A DNA stretch of 64,000 nucleotides from the NCBI GenBank assembly GCA_027943245.1, contig JANDJZ010000055.1, positions 106,343-170,342 on the forward strand, in the 5' to 3' direction. The notes beneath the pieces are model-generated. The model searched no databases. It saw nothing but the letters and a program-made list of their open reading frames with translations, and was not told the DNA's origin. Below, in pieces: positions 38,930 to 52,403 of this stretch. Numbering within the stretch: the stretch's first letter is position 1; every line of letters begins with the position of its first letter. Position numbers and translations under genes: made by a program. The DNA is from Acanthamoeba sp. SK_2022b. Its lineage: Eukaryota; Discosea; Longamoebia; Acanthamoebidae.

Positions 38930-39567
38930 AGATAGATACCTTAGGACTTCTGGGTACTGTTTGAAATCATGGAAGACTGTGTATGCCTTTGTAGGGCTCC
39001 AACAGAAGAGGCTTTGCACCAGGCCCAGCATAAGTTGTCTATTGGGGTTGTAAAGGCAGACCCAGCAAGTAAGAGGCAAGGTGCACCACCACAGCATGAC
39101 TGGCGACCATGGCTCTGCCATAGATGTTTGTTGCTCTTGGGTAAAGCTGAAGTATATGGAGCCTGGGCTGGCCAAGCACTTGGGCCAAGATAGTTTGATT
39201 TCGGGATGCGGCGGGAAGCCTTTGCGCTGCGAAGCCACCGCCACATTAAGGATCAAGCTCAATTTCGTAAATTGGCCGTGCAGCTATTCTTCTCTTGCGG
39301 TTTGTTGATCCTTCATCTTCAGCCACAACCAGGAAGCCGTAAACTTGCTCGCCGCCAGGAAGATGGAAACGTTGCATGAAGTTTGGTACGGCATTAGCTT
39401 CGTTGATCTCGAACATTCAATTGCAAATGCACGCGCTGCGTAAAGGCCTCGCGGCTGGGAGTGTAGAAAGTCGCTCACAAGATGAATCGCAATTGCTTGC
39501 TTGCCACCACTATTTGCACGGCCTTAATCTTGTGTAACACACCATTCCTCTGTACGTTATAATCTTA

Positions 39568-43362
<3,795 letters not shown>

Positions 43363-43559
43363 GCTATCCTGCGGCACTTCATTTACGTGGGTCTTTGTCG
43401 CCTGGAAAAAAGCTAAGAAAGCATGGTTGGCATTCCAATTGTCCTGTGCTGTGGTGATTGGCTGCCCGCATAAACAAGGGAGGGGCGATTCTCTCCGGAA
43501 GTACCGGCTAGCGGGAGGTTCCCCCGACACGAAGATGTGGTGGGTTTAGGATCGTGAAA

Positions 43560-45111
43560 ATGGCCAACACAAACACCAACAGCAGCAGCAGAAGCAGCGC
43601 GAGCTCGCCAGACAAGAAATGGAGAGTGGCACTCCTACTCTTCGTCCTCATGCCATTAATCATCTACTCCTTCATGTTCCCCTCGCCCGCTTCACACGTT
43701 CCTCTTCTCGAAGTAGTGGACGAAGTCAGAGATGAAGTAGAACCACCAGAGGAGGAACTCGGTCTCATGTTGCCTTCAGACCCTCCTGAGGCGGCATCGC
43801 TCCTACCCCCTGCGGGCCCGCGTGATGAAGACGCCGTGCTGCTCGAGCTCAAGCGGAAGGTGAAGGTCATCGTCACCACTGTGGCGCGCAACCGGGCGCG
43901 TGTAGAGCTTCTGCGCCGGGTCTACCGCGACGACCCGTGGGCTCGAGACCTCTTCATCTTCATCAGCGACACCGAGGAGCCCGAGCTCGGCATCATCACC
44001 GTCCCCAAGTGCAACGCCATCCACTCCTGGGTCTCCGCCAAATGCTGCCGGTACAGCGCCTTTCTGTATCCTGATAACTTATTTGTGTCTTGTGTGCTTA
44101 TCTCTTTTCATTAGGATAATTATTTATCCTAATGAACGCTGTTTATTCAAACAATTAAAATTAACGTGCCCAAAACAGATTTGCGCACTTCTACTTCAGC
44201 ATGTGGGAGCAGTACCCCGAGGTGGAGTGGGTGTTCAAGGCCGACGACGACAGCTACGTGCACCCGCGCAACCTCCTGCTCGCCGTCGCCAGCCTCCAGC
44301 ACTCGGCCGGCGACCAGCCGCTCTTCCTGGGCGACCGCACGTCGTGGGGCCGTGGCCGACGAGATGACGATCCCGCCTCCGCCGACCTGCGCTCGCTCAC
44401 CATCTGGCCGCATGGCGGCGGTACGCCAGTGGTCCCTCCCCATTGGGCCGTGCGCGCAGATCGCTTGGTTGACACGCGTGCTCGCTCTTTTTTGATTGGC
44501 CAGCCGGGTGGCTGCTGAACCGAGCGGCGAGGGACCATCTCCAGGCCAAGCCCAGCCTGAGCTGCGGCGGGCTCGACGACGTCGGATTCGGCCAGTGGGC
44601 CACCAGACACGGCGTGCCGCTGACCCCCTACTTTGGGTTCCACCAGCGCACGACGTTCGAGGGCAAGCTATACGAGGAGGGCCACAAGGACTTGCTCGGT
44701 TCTGTCAAGCCGGCCGCGTTCTTCCTCTGCGTCGAGGATGAGGTCATCCGCCTGCCCTACTACCCTGTCACGTTCCACAAACTCATGGCCACCTTCCCTC
44801 AGGTAAGCACACACATAAACACACACACACACACACATACGCGCGCGCAGTATGGACAGTCCTCAGCACCGCACGCGCAAGCGCAGATGCACGCGATCAT
44901 GCAAAGGAAAAGGTTCGAGCTGCTGCCGCTGCCGCAGCTGCGGGCGGAGGACAGGCACCTGGAGAGCCGGGGCGACAACTACTACCGTCGGGTGCGGCCG
45001 TGGCTGGAGGCCCTGGCCTCCAACGAGACCGCCTACACGCACACCGACTGCCGGTCCCTCTTTGACCTAGCCGCCATCTGGCAATTGAAGCGCGAACTGC
45101 AGTTGCCATGA
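43560..45111 (+). CDS. Type II membrane glycosyltransferase, GT31/Fringe-like
   Basis: ATG 43560; exons end at 44050 and 44420, with later acceptors at about 44178 and 44504. A short cytosolic tail is followed by a TM anchor (VALLLFVLMPLIIYSFMF), a Pro/Glu-rich stem, then the catalytic domain: KVKVIVTTVARNRARVELLR, DLFIFISDTEEPELG, VEWVFKADDDSYVHPRNLLL (DDD metal-binding motif), AGWLLNRAARDHL, GGLDDVGFGQWATRHGVPLT, FHQRTTFEGKLYEEG and FHKLMATFPQ. This resembles core-1 beta-1,3-galactosyltransferase and Fringe enzymes. A Golgi location and a nucleotide-sugar donor are inferred from the family. The C-terminal exon (ELLPLPQLRAEDRHLESRGD) is not diagnostic. Confidence 0.85.
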
Positions 45112-45371
45112 GAGCTGCGCTCCTCGTCTGCTCACATTCTCGCTATATGAACCGGCGCTAGTTACCTATATCTTGCAACTTCCACTCAGCTTCAAATTGA
45201 AAATCCCTCTTTTCCTTTTGCAGAGTTGCATCCCACCGCTATGGTGCGGGGGTTGCCCCGTGCTTGAAAGGTAATTACCCTGGCCGCGTTTTGCCGAATC
45301 CCAGCGCAGTCGCGGTTACCGTGTAATGGTGTGTTTGACTTTGCTTATTAAGGATAATCACTCAGCCTATA

Positions 45372-46619
45372 TTAGCCTGTCCACGGTGGTGGCTGGTTAC
45401 TATGGCTGCTTCGCGGTCCGAAGGTCGCTGTCGCGGACTCCTCACCCACTTCTCTCTCTGCCAAGACTGCCGGCGGGAGCGAGATGGCAGAGTAGAATTC
45501 GGGTAAGGAGAGAGCGGAGGGATGTGAGTGAAGATGTTGCGGGACAAAGGGTGGGGCAGCTGCGCCGCGGTAGAGATGTTGCGGCGGTGGCGAGTCGGTC
45601 TGGCTCCAGCGGCGGTGTTGAGTTTGCAGACGGTAATCTTCGAAGATCGGAGGAGCGCCGCTGCCCTCCAGCGGGTGAGAGAGTGACCGCGACCAATGCG
45701 CCGGGGCAAGGCAAGGGGCTGGCGCAGGAGATGTTCCGCTGGGTGGGTAGATAGAAAGCGAAGCGATAGAAGATGAAGAGATTGGCGAATAAATCGCAGT
45801 CAAGTCGGGAGCGGATGGCACGCCGGAGGCGGAGGTCGATGTGGCGCCTCTGCTCGAAGTCGTGTGAACAGGATTGGAATAAGATGATGACGAAGTTGTT
45901 GACGATGATGTCGGGAAACAAGTTGTGGCGGCGGCGGAGGTAGAGAGAGAACTCTCAGGAAGGCGAAGAGGAGGAAGTAGCGCACGTATGTTGGTGTAGT
46001 GCATCGAGTTCTCCGAGCGCTTACCCAGGCGGCGCGATCCCACAAAGGGGAACGTGCGCTTGACCAGCTTGCCAAAGACGCTTCGATTGACCATCTCGAG
46101 GTCGTTGCTCTCACAGAAGAGGGCGTAGTCATGGTAGACGGAGGCCTTCGAGACTGAGCCATCGGTGGAGGGCTCATACGTATCCTTAAGCCTGCGCGCA
46201 CACACGCCCATCGGCCGCCAGTCAGTCTAGTTGGCTCGCCAAAGTTCAGGTTCCTTCACCGCTCAACCGGATGGTTTGCCGGGTGGATGGAAAGGTGAGA
46301 TGGGGCGGATGGCCAGATGGGGGTGAGGTGCTGGACGATCGAGCAGCAGATGTTGCATCGAGATTAAGAAGGTGGGTAAGCTGTGGCTCGCATCATCGTC
46401 CACACAGCAGATCGATTAAGCTGAGCAAAGATTTCGTTGCTGCACCGGCCATCACGAGGACGCCGAGCTAGACGGCGAGGATGCAGCCCACGCTGCCGCG
46501 TAGTAGCGGTAAGCTCTCAATCGACTGAAGAAGGTGGCTTACCATCTGACCACGGTTGGCTCGGCATCGTCCTTGCCCGTAATGAATCGTGCGTGACCGC
46601 CGCCTCCGCTGTTGCTCAT
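45372..46619 (-). CDS. Small RFX-type winged-helix transcription factor
   Basis: Exon 1 (46619-46543) and exon 2 (46191-45372), joined across a 351-nt intron, give 298 aa. The splice rebuilds the Trp in EPTVVRWLKDTYEPS, the start of the RFX domain, which continues KASVYHDYALFCESNDLEM, FGKLVKRTFPFVGSRRLGKR and NSMHYTNIRALLPP, matching the RFX DNA-binding core. The domain lies at the N terminus (about residues 20-95). The rest is Ser/Pro/Thr low complexity; the dimerisation and extended regions of animal RFX proteins are not seen. RFX factors bind X-box-type palindromes. Single-exon-only reading would miss the first 25 residues. Confidence 0.82.
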
Positions 46620-46940
46620 CCGTGGCGCACTGCTCCCCCTCAGCGTATGCTACCGCCACCTTCGCAACGTGGGCTTGCTATTCTCTCTCTCTCAACTCTA
46701 CTGTTTCTGTTCGCCTATTGGTGAACACGCGCGCTGTTCGTCTGTGTGTAGTTGTGACTGCTCTCTAGGGCAAGGAGCATGAGGCCTTCTTCTTCAGCGC
46801 TGAGACTGTTGCGCTATAATGGACATCGCAGGTGGTGTGGTCACAAGACCTCTTTTCAAACGAAAAAGCACCCGAGGCGTTCATAGGGAGCACATAAAAC
46901 GACTGCGCTACGCAACCGGGTTCACCGCCAAGTTGCTCTC
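46620..46940. other. Intergenic, upstream of the RFX gene
   Basis: No gene seen; a CT-rich tract at about 46680-46710 and CTATAATGG at about 46814. Probably contains the RFX promoter. Confidence 0.35.
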
Positions 46941-47608
46941 TCAAACAAGGGCATAGACCATACGTTCATTTGGCCATTCCACTGCGAGATTCACGGTGGC
47001 CGGCTGGATGTTGCTTAGATAGTTGTGCAAACGACGCACAGCCTTCTGCTCGTCGGCTGCCCGTGGTCCGCCAGAGCCAGGTAAAGTATGGAGAGAGCGT
47101 AGTACGCTCCGATGGGGAGAAGGCGTTCCCAAGCGTAACCTCCCGCGCCCGTTTGGACCGCAATGGACAAAAACTTGGCCTTGATATGGAAGTCTTTGAG
47201 AACGCCAGGCAACGAGAGAACGAGATAATCGACTAGGAACGGCAAGATTGAACTTATTAGCGGTACAGTAGCCCAAGGCTTTAGCTCAACAAGGTCAATT
47301 GTTTAAGTTATTTTTTACGACCTCAAGTGGTTGCGGCGTAACGATCATGCCAGCCAATACGCATCCTTCGCTCCTCCCGTGTGCCGTGACTCCGTGCTGC
47401 CGCTTCGGAGGTTAGAGTGTTGGAGGGGACAAAGGGAAGGAAAACAGCGACATAGGCCAAGCAGTGTACCTTGTTGGGGAACCCACCGTGACGCTCGCTT
47501 GACTCTGGTATCCTTACGTCTCTTGCCGCAGTTGTCGATGACCGCTAGTACACCTCTCGCGTAGAGCAACAGCTCAATCGCAAAGAAGTCGAACTCCAGT
47601 TCTTCCAT
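46941..47608 (-). CDS. Possible small multi-exon gene, unrecognised
   Basis: Low confidence. A minus-strand ATG at 47608 opens MEELEFDFFAIELLLYARGV...LAVIDNCGKRRKDTRV with a possible donor near 47493. Further protein-like pieces follow: AGMIVTPQPLE, then PFLVDYLVLSLPGVLKDFHI...KAKFLSIAVQTGAG after an acceptor near 47257, and in another frame DEQKAVRRLHNYLSNIQPAT ending at 46941. Plausible GT/AG sites exist, but I could not fix all phases. No family recognised. Confidence 0.3.
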
Positions 47609-47894
47609 TCGTGGTGTGTGGCGCGGAGAGAGAGAGAGAGAGAGGAAGGCAGGCTTGTTGGAGCCTGAGCACAGTTGTGCAATTGGACCAGTCTCCGGCG
47701 GATAGGAGTCGGGTGTCTTAAGCCAACAACCAACAGGATAAAGAGCCGGTTTGGTTGAAACGACGCGAGAGGCCAGTCTCTTGCACGCGAAACCAAGGAT
47801 AATCGGCATTTAGGAAACATTCTTTGCACGCCAAAGGAAAAGTTACAGGAAATGATTTACGATGCAAAGCTTGTTGTTGCTTGGCGCTCATGAC

Positions 47895-50800
47895 ATGATG
47901 TGGGCGGAGGATAACCTCACCTCACGGGGCACACCCCCCAGTTCCAGCTGTCGTAGCACCGGCGAGGTTCGTATACAGTAACGCGCCGTCATTTTGAGTT
48001 GAGATTGGCTCCCAATTCAGTTTCTAATGTGTGGAAGAGGGACCATTGCTCGTGCAGGAGGCGCCACCTGGCTATGACACGAGCGAGCTCGCGTTCAAGG
48101 CCCTATTCACCCTTCCGCCCGATTTCGTCCTCCACCACGTACGTGACCCCCTGCCCTGCGAGACTTGTAGCGTGGCCTGCCCTCACGCAACCACCTACGC
48201 CTAGGTGCGCAATCGCAACGAAGCGCTCCTGCTGCTGCAGATATCCTGCGCCGGGCGCAAGATGGACCAGCTCGTCCAGCTCTTCTTCGCCGAACTCCGG
48301 CAAGGCGAGGTGCACCGTCCCAGCCACAACCCAGGGGCATCTCCAGGCTCTGGTCTCCAGTCTCAAGGGGTCTGACGTCGGGTCCTGCAGGAACTGGAGG
48401 GCCGCCTGAAGGATGCCCGCGCGTGGACCGACCCATTCAAGCTGGCCGCCATTCCCATATTGGCCCAGTCGCATGCCATCAACTACAGGTGTGACAATCG
48501 CATCGGCGTGTCGTGTCGTGTCGTGTCGTGTCGTGTCGTGTCGTGTCGTGTCGTGTCGTGTCGTGTCGTGTCGTGTCGTGTCGTGTCGTGAGGCCGATCT
48601 CATATCCTGCGCGCGGCTTGTTTGTGCGATCACACAACGCATCACACATGAACAGAACCACCATGTGCGTGGTGGATCAACTGAAGCGATGCATTCACGA
48701 GATCAACGCGCTCCGGTACACCCCACCCCCAAACCAGTGTGCGCCTCTCCCCGCGCTTGGCCCAAGTCTCTCTAATGTGGGCGGGCACGACATACCCTCG
48801 TAGGAATTCGCTGGCTCACCACGTCCAGATCAACAGCACCCTCGCCGAGGAGCTGCGGGCCGAGGGTTGCATCGGGCTGGCCAACGACAAGGCCACGCTG
48901 TACGACGTGCCCCCCCCCCCAAACCTACGAATGCCGTCACATCGCATCGCTGACGACGCGTCTGCCGCGTGTCTCAGAGCCGATGTCGAGAGAGCGCTGC
49001 TGCAGCGACTCGACAACCTGCTGAGGTACGCGATGGAGAGCTGATTCGACGCGGGCTCGGGAGCGTGGTGGTTGACTCTGCACGCACAGCGCGCAGCGTC
49101 CCTACCAGGGCATCTCGACGTCGTGGGAGAGCATACTCGCCTCGATCATCAACTCGCCGGCCTCGTCGTCGTCCTCTTCGTCGTCTGCATCGCCCGCTCC
49201 TTCCAACAGGCCTCAGAGCTCCTCTTCTTCTTCGTCGTCGTCACCCTTCACCACTGGGCAGGACCGTGACGGTGAACGTTCGCGACGACAAGACCGTGAC
49301 AGTCAGGCTGACGACAGACACGATGGTGACGAACAAGAAAAGTTTTACGACAACGACGACAACGAAGACGGCGACAAGAAGCCAAGCGGCGCAGGCGAGG
49401 AAGACCGAAAACGACGAAAGCGAGAATCGAAGCCAGGGCCGGGCGCGTCGTCGTTTTCTTCGCTCTTCACCTCGCACACTTCGGAGCTCCAGTTCGGGGA
49501 AACGCGCCGAGCAAAGGCCGGCGACAGCGACCTCTCTGACGGCAAGCGCCCCCACCAACGCCACAAACCGCACGCCGGCAGGAGCGGCGGCCAACCGCCG
49601 ACGACGATCGCTTCCACCGCGCCCGCCGCGTCCAAGCCGCCGGCGCATTCCTCGCCCTGTGCCGCTCCCGCCAATGCTCGTGTCGACCGCGCACAGCAAG
49701 ATGCGGAGCCGCCGGCGAGTGTGACCCGCGGCAGCAACTCCCCTGTTGGCCTCCCGGCGGCCGCACCGGTCGCGCCTCCTCGCCAGCCCGCGCACGAGGC
49801 CCCTCCGTCTCCGCCGTCGTCATCGTCTTTATCGTCATCGTCGTCTTCGTCGTCAAGCTCTCCGGCGCCGTCCGCCTCCACGTTTGCGGCGTCGCGCGAG
49901 AAGCCGGCCAGAGGCCGCGAAAGCCACAGCGACGAGTCGTCGTCTCTCATCCTGGGCTCCGTGTCCGTGTCCTACTCGCCGCCGTCGCTGCCGCCCCTGC
50001 GCCGCTCGCCCTCGCCGCCCCCGTCTGCTGCCGCAGTCCAGGTCTCGGTCCTGCCTTCGTTTCTCTGTTCTTCGACCTCGCCGTCGCCGTCGCCGTCGAC
50101 CTCGCAACCGTTGGCGCCGGCACCGGCGCCGCTGTCGCCATGCACTCCGACATCGCTGTCGACGGCCTTGGCGTCGCTGGCGAGCGCGGTGTCGCCCATA
50201 CAGCCCGTGGGCTCGCCCAATCGGGGCGACGGCTCCGGCGGGGAGAGCGGCGGCGGCACACCGCTCAGGGAGAGGGACATCCACACGCCGTTCTCGCAGC
50301 CCGAGGAGCCGCTCCCGCAGCCGCCGCGCCAGCGCTATGACAGCCACGGCAAAGAGCGAAAAACGAACAAAGAACGAAAGCGCGAAGCAAAGAACGAAGC
50401 ACGAAAAGAGGCAAAGAGCGAAGACGAAGTGGGATCGAAAGAGCAGCAGCGGAAGAGAAAAGTGGAGGAAGAGGGAGGGCACACGTCAAAAGCGAAGGCG
50501 AAGAAAGCGAAGGCGAAGCTTAGACGGGACACGCAGCACACCAAGATGACGAGCAAGGACACGCGTCATAGGGCCAGCGAGGATGACGACAGCCAGAAGA
50601 GCGTCGAAGAGGCCAACGGCGGCGAGGACGACATTGAGGTCGATGAGGAGTTGGAGAGCATGCTCAAGCGGGACGACGAGGAGGCGGAGGAGGCCGAGAA
50701 GCAGCGAGATGGCGAGCGCGACTGGCCCTGGCCATCGACCCTAATCGACCACTCGCAGCTCACGCCCTTCACCTACTCCTCCCAGCCCGCCGACGCCAAC

Positions 50801-51073
50801 CTGCCCTCGTCTTCGTCTTCTGCCTCGCCACCGCCACAGCAGCCACCACCACCACCACCGACCGAAGGAGGCAAACAGCGGGACGACGACGACGACGACG
50901 ACGACGAAGAAGACGACGACGACAAAGTGGGTGGCAGGGGCGTGGCCCCGACCCCGTCCTTCCGGTCGCTCTTTGCCGGCATGTCGCCCTCGCCCGAGCT
51001 GGGCTCGTCGGACGGCCTGGACGACGATGAAGACGACGGCAACGAAGACGACGATCACGAACGCGACGTCTAA
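47895..51073 (+). CDS. Unrecognised protein with conserved-looking helical N-terminal half and long disordered C-terminal half
   Basis: The stop is at 51071-51073. The N-terminal exons read EAPPGYDTSELAFKALFTLP; RNRNEALLLLQISCAGRKMD with QLVQLFFAEL; ELEGRLKDARAWTDPFKLAA; VVDQLKRCIHEINAL; LAHHVQINSTLAEELR; and a late VERALLQRLDNLL. They are helical and plausible as a coiled-coil or repeat fold; no family recognised. From 49082 to the end one open exon encodes over 650 residues of low-complexity sequence: Ser/Pro runs, basic KE/KR-rich blocks (KERKTNKERKREAKN), and Asp/Glu-rich tracts ending DDDHERDV. Basic nuclear-localisation-like patches suggest a nuclear protein. The 5' start (ATG 47895, joining ..STGE to EAPPGYD) is speculative. 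An intron contains a 16-copy TCGTG array. Confidence 0.55.
48511..48590 (+). repeat. (TCGTG)16 minisatellite
   Basis: Sixteen exact pentamer copies inside an intron. Without unique spacers, so not a CRISPR array. Confidence 0.97.
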
Positions 51074-51186
51074 TGGTGACGACGATGATAACGATGATGA
51101 CGATGATGTATACATTGAACGCTGTTTCCAGCGAAAACCCATCAGCTGGTCCAACCACAAAAGGGTGAGAGGGGAGGGGGCGGGGC

Positions 51187-52151
51187 TCAGGGCTCGGGCT
51201 GCTGTGCCGCCTTCTCGAAGCAGTCGAGCAGGGCGAAGGCGGGCGGCGGGGGCCTGGGGAGCTTCTTGAGCTCCTTCTGTTCCCGCTGCAGCTTCTTGGC
51301 ACGCACCTCCTCCGGCTTGAGGTTGACCGTCCCCCGAATCTCCTCCACGTCCAGCAGGTTCACCACTCCCTTCTGTCCTCATGCGAGCGCGTGAGACGAA
51401 CAAAGAACGAAGCACGAAGAAAAGAACGAAAGAGACGACGTACGGCTTGGACGATGGAGTTGAGGGACATGCAGACCTTGGAGTACTGAGAAAGGATGCC
51501 CTCCTCGGTGACCAGCTTGCCCTTCTTCTTGCCCAGCTCGTTCAGCACGTTCACGATCGCCTGCAGCACCTCCGACACTGCGTCCCACCACCGCAGCAGC
51601 CCACCAACAACATCAACCACAGGTCACTCAAAAATGCGCGCTGTGTGTCTCACGACTCGAGGCGGCGGTGCGTACGGCCGAGTTCGTCGGCGTTGTTTTC
51701 CTGGCCGGCCACGAAGATCAGGACCTCGCCCACCAGCGTGTAGACGACAAACTTGTTACTGATGGATGGCACCGCCACGACGACACAACGACCACAAGTC
51801 AGACTCAAGGCCACTTACAGCAGCAGCAGCAGCAGCAGCGGAAATGAGGGAAGGGGCAGCCACTTGATGACGGCGATGAGGTGTTCTTCGGGCTTGAGCT
51901 GGGTCCACGTGGCGGCCGTGGCGTTGTAGAGGGCCTCCTGCCACTCGTCCGCCTCCTCCCCGTTGGCCTCCTCAACGAAGTGTCGGCCTGCGGTCCCACA
52001 TACCATACCAGAATGAAACAATCATTTATTCATATTTTTTTTTTCGATTTTATTAATTTATATATTGATGAAAGATGGCAGGGAGTTTGTACTAACCGTA
52101 GAGGATGTTCTGGTCCGCAGGTTTGACGATGAATATGCTGTGAATAAACAT
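51187..52151 (-). CDS. Longin-fold small adaptin/coatomer-zeta-like subunit (possible TSET small subunit)
   Basis: Minus-strand start at 52151; the first exon MFIHSIFIVKPADQNILYG ends at 52097; the stop is 51189-51187. The later exons read RHFVEEANGEEADEWQEALY, PEEHLIAVIKW, NKFVVYTLVGEVLIFVAGQE, VSEVLQAIVNVLNELGKKKG, SQYSKVCMSLNSIVQA, VVNLLDVEEIRGTVNLKPEE, and a Lys/Pro-rich tail ending AAQPEP. The order (beta-strand start, YxLxxEVLIFVA strand, helix after a (N)EL motif, KVxxxLNxIVxxGxV) matches the sigma/zeta small subunits of AP/COPI-type coats. The C-terminal tail and divergent start suggest TSET's TSPOON or a divergent zeta rather than a canonical AP sigma. The assignment is by pattern only. 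Confidence 0.6.
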
Positions 52152-52403
52152 GTTGCCGATCCTGGCCCGGTCCTATGGCTCCTTTCTTTTGAGACTTTTG
52201 TTCTGCTGCGCCTTCGTTCTTCTGCTTCTTTTATTATATTTAATGAATGTTTCTTTAGTTATTATTTGGCTTTCTATTTCATCTTTTCCCCCCTTCCCTA
52301 CCCTGGAAAATGCTGTCTAAAATATAATAAATTGATGTTCTGCGAACCAGGGCAGGGAGTTGTCATGAACAGCTACCGGACCGAAGCCGTCGTCCATTAG
52401 AAG
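52152..52403. promoter_or_regulatory. Divergent promoter, adaptin-like gene / ZZ fusion gene
   Basis: 252-bp T-rich spacer between divergent start codons; no clear box. Confidence 0.35.

Larger units (their letters stand above)
36845..39567. other. Gene-poor region with CpG-depleted block
   Basis: 36845-37073 is ordinary CpG-containing sequence. From 37074 to 39103 the DNA is AT-richer, TG/CA-rich and holds only five CG dinucleotides (37980, 38361, 38454, 38600, 38750). It contains a 134-bp tandem duplication, a 55-bp direct repeat 1.1 kb apart and a 10-bp-arm hairpin. CpG-rich sequence returns at about 39196 and leads to the acyl-CoA synthetase gene. No intact gene is recognised. Confidence 0.7.

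Noticed and set aside
38774..39262. Minus-strand open frame of 162 codons
   Set aside because: Crosses the CpG-depleted/CpG-rich boundary, no recognisable motif, overlapped by other frames of similar quality.
48511..48590. Regular short repeat that could suggest a CRISPR array
   Set aside because: Contiguous TCGTG units without spacers, in an intron of a eukaryotic gene.
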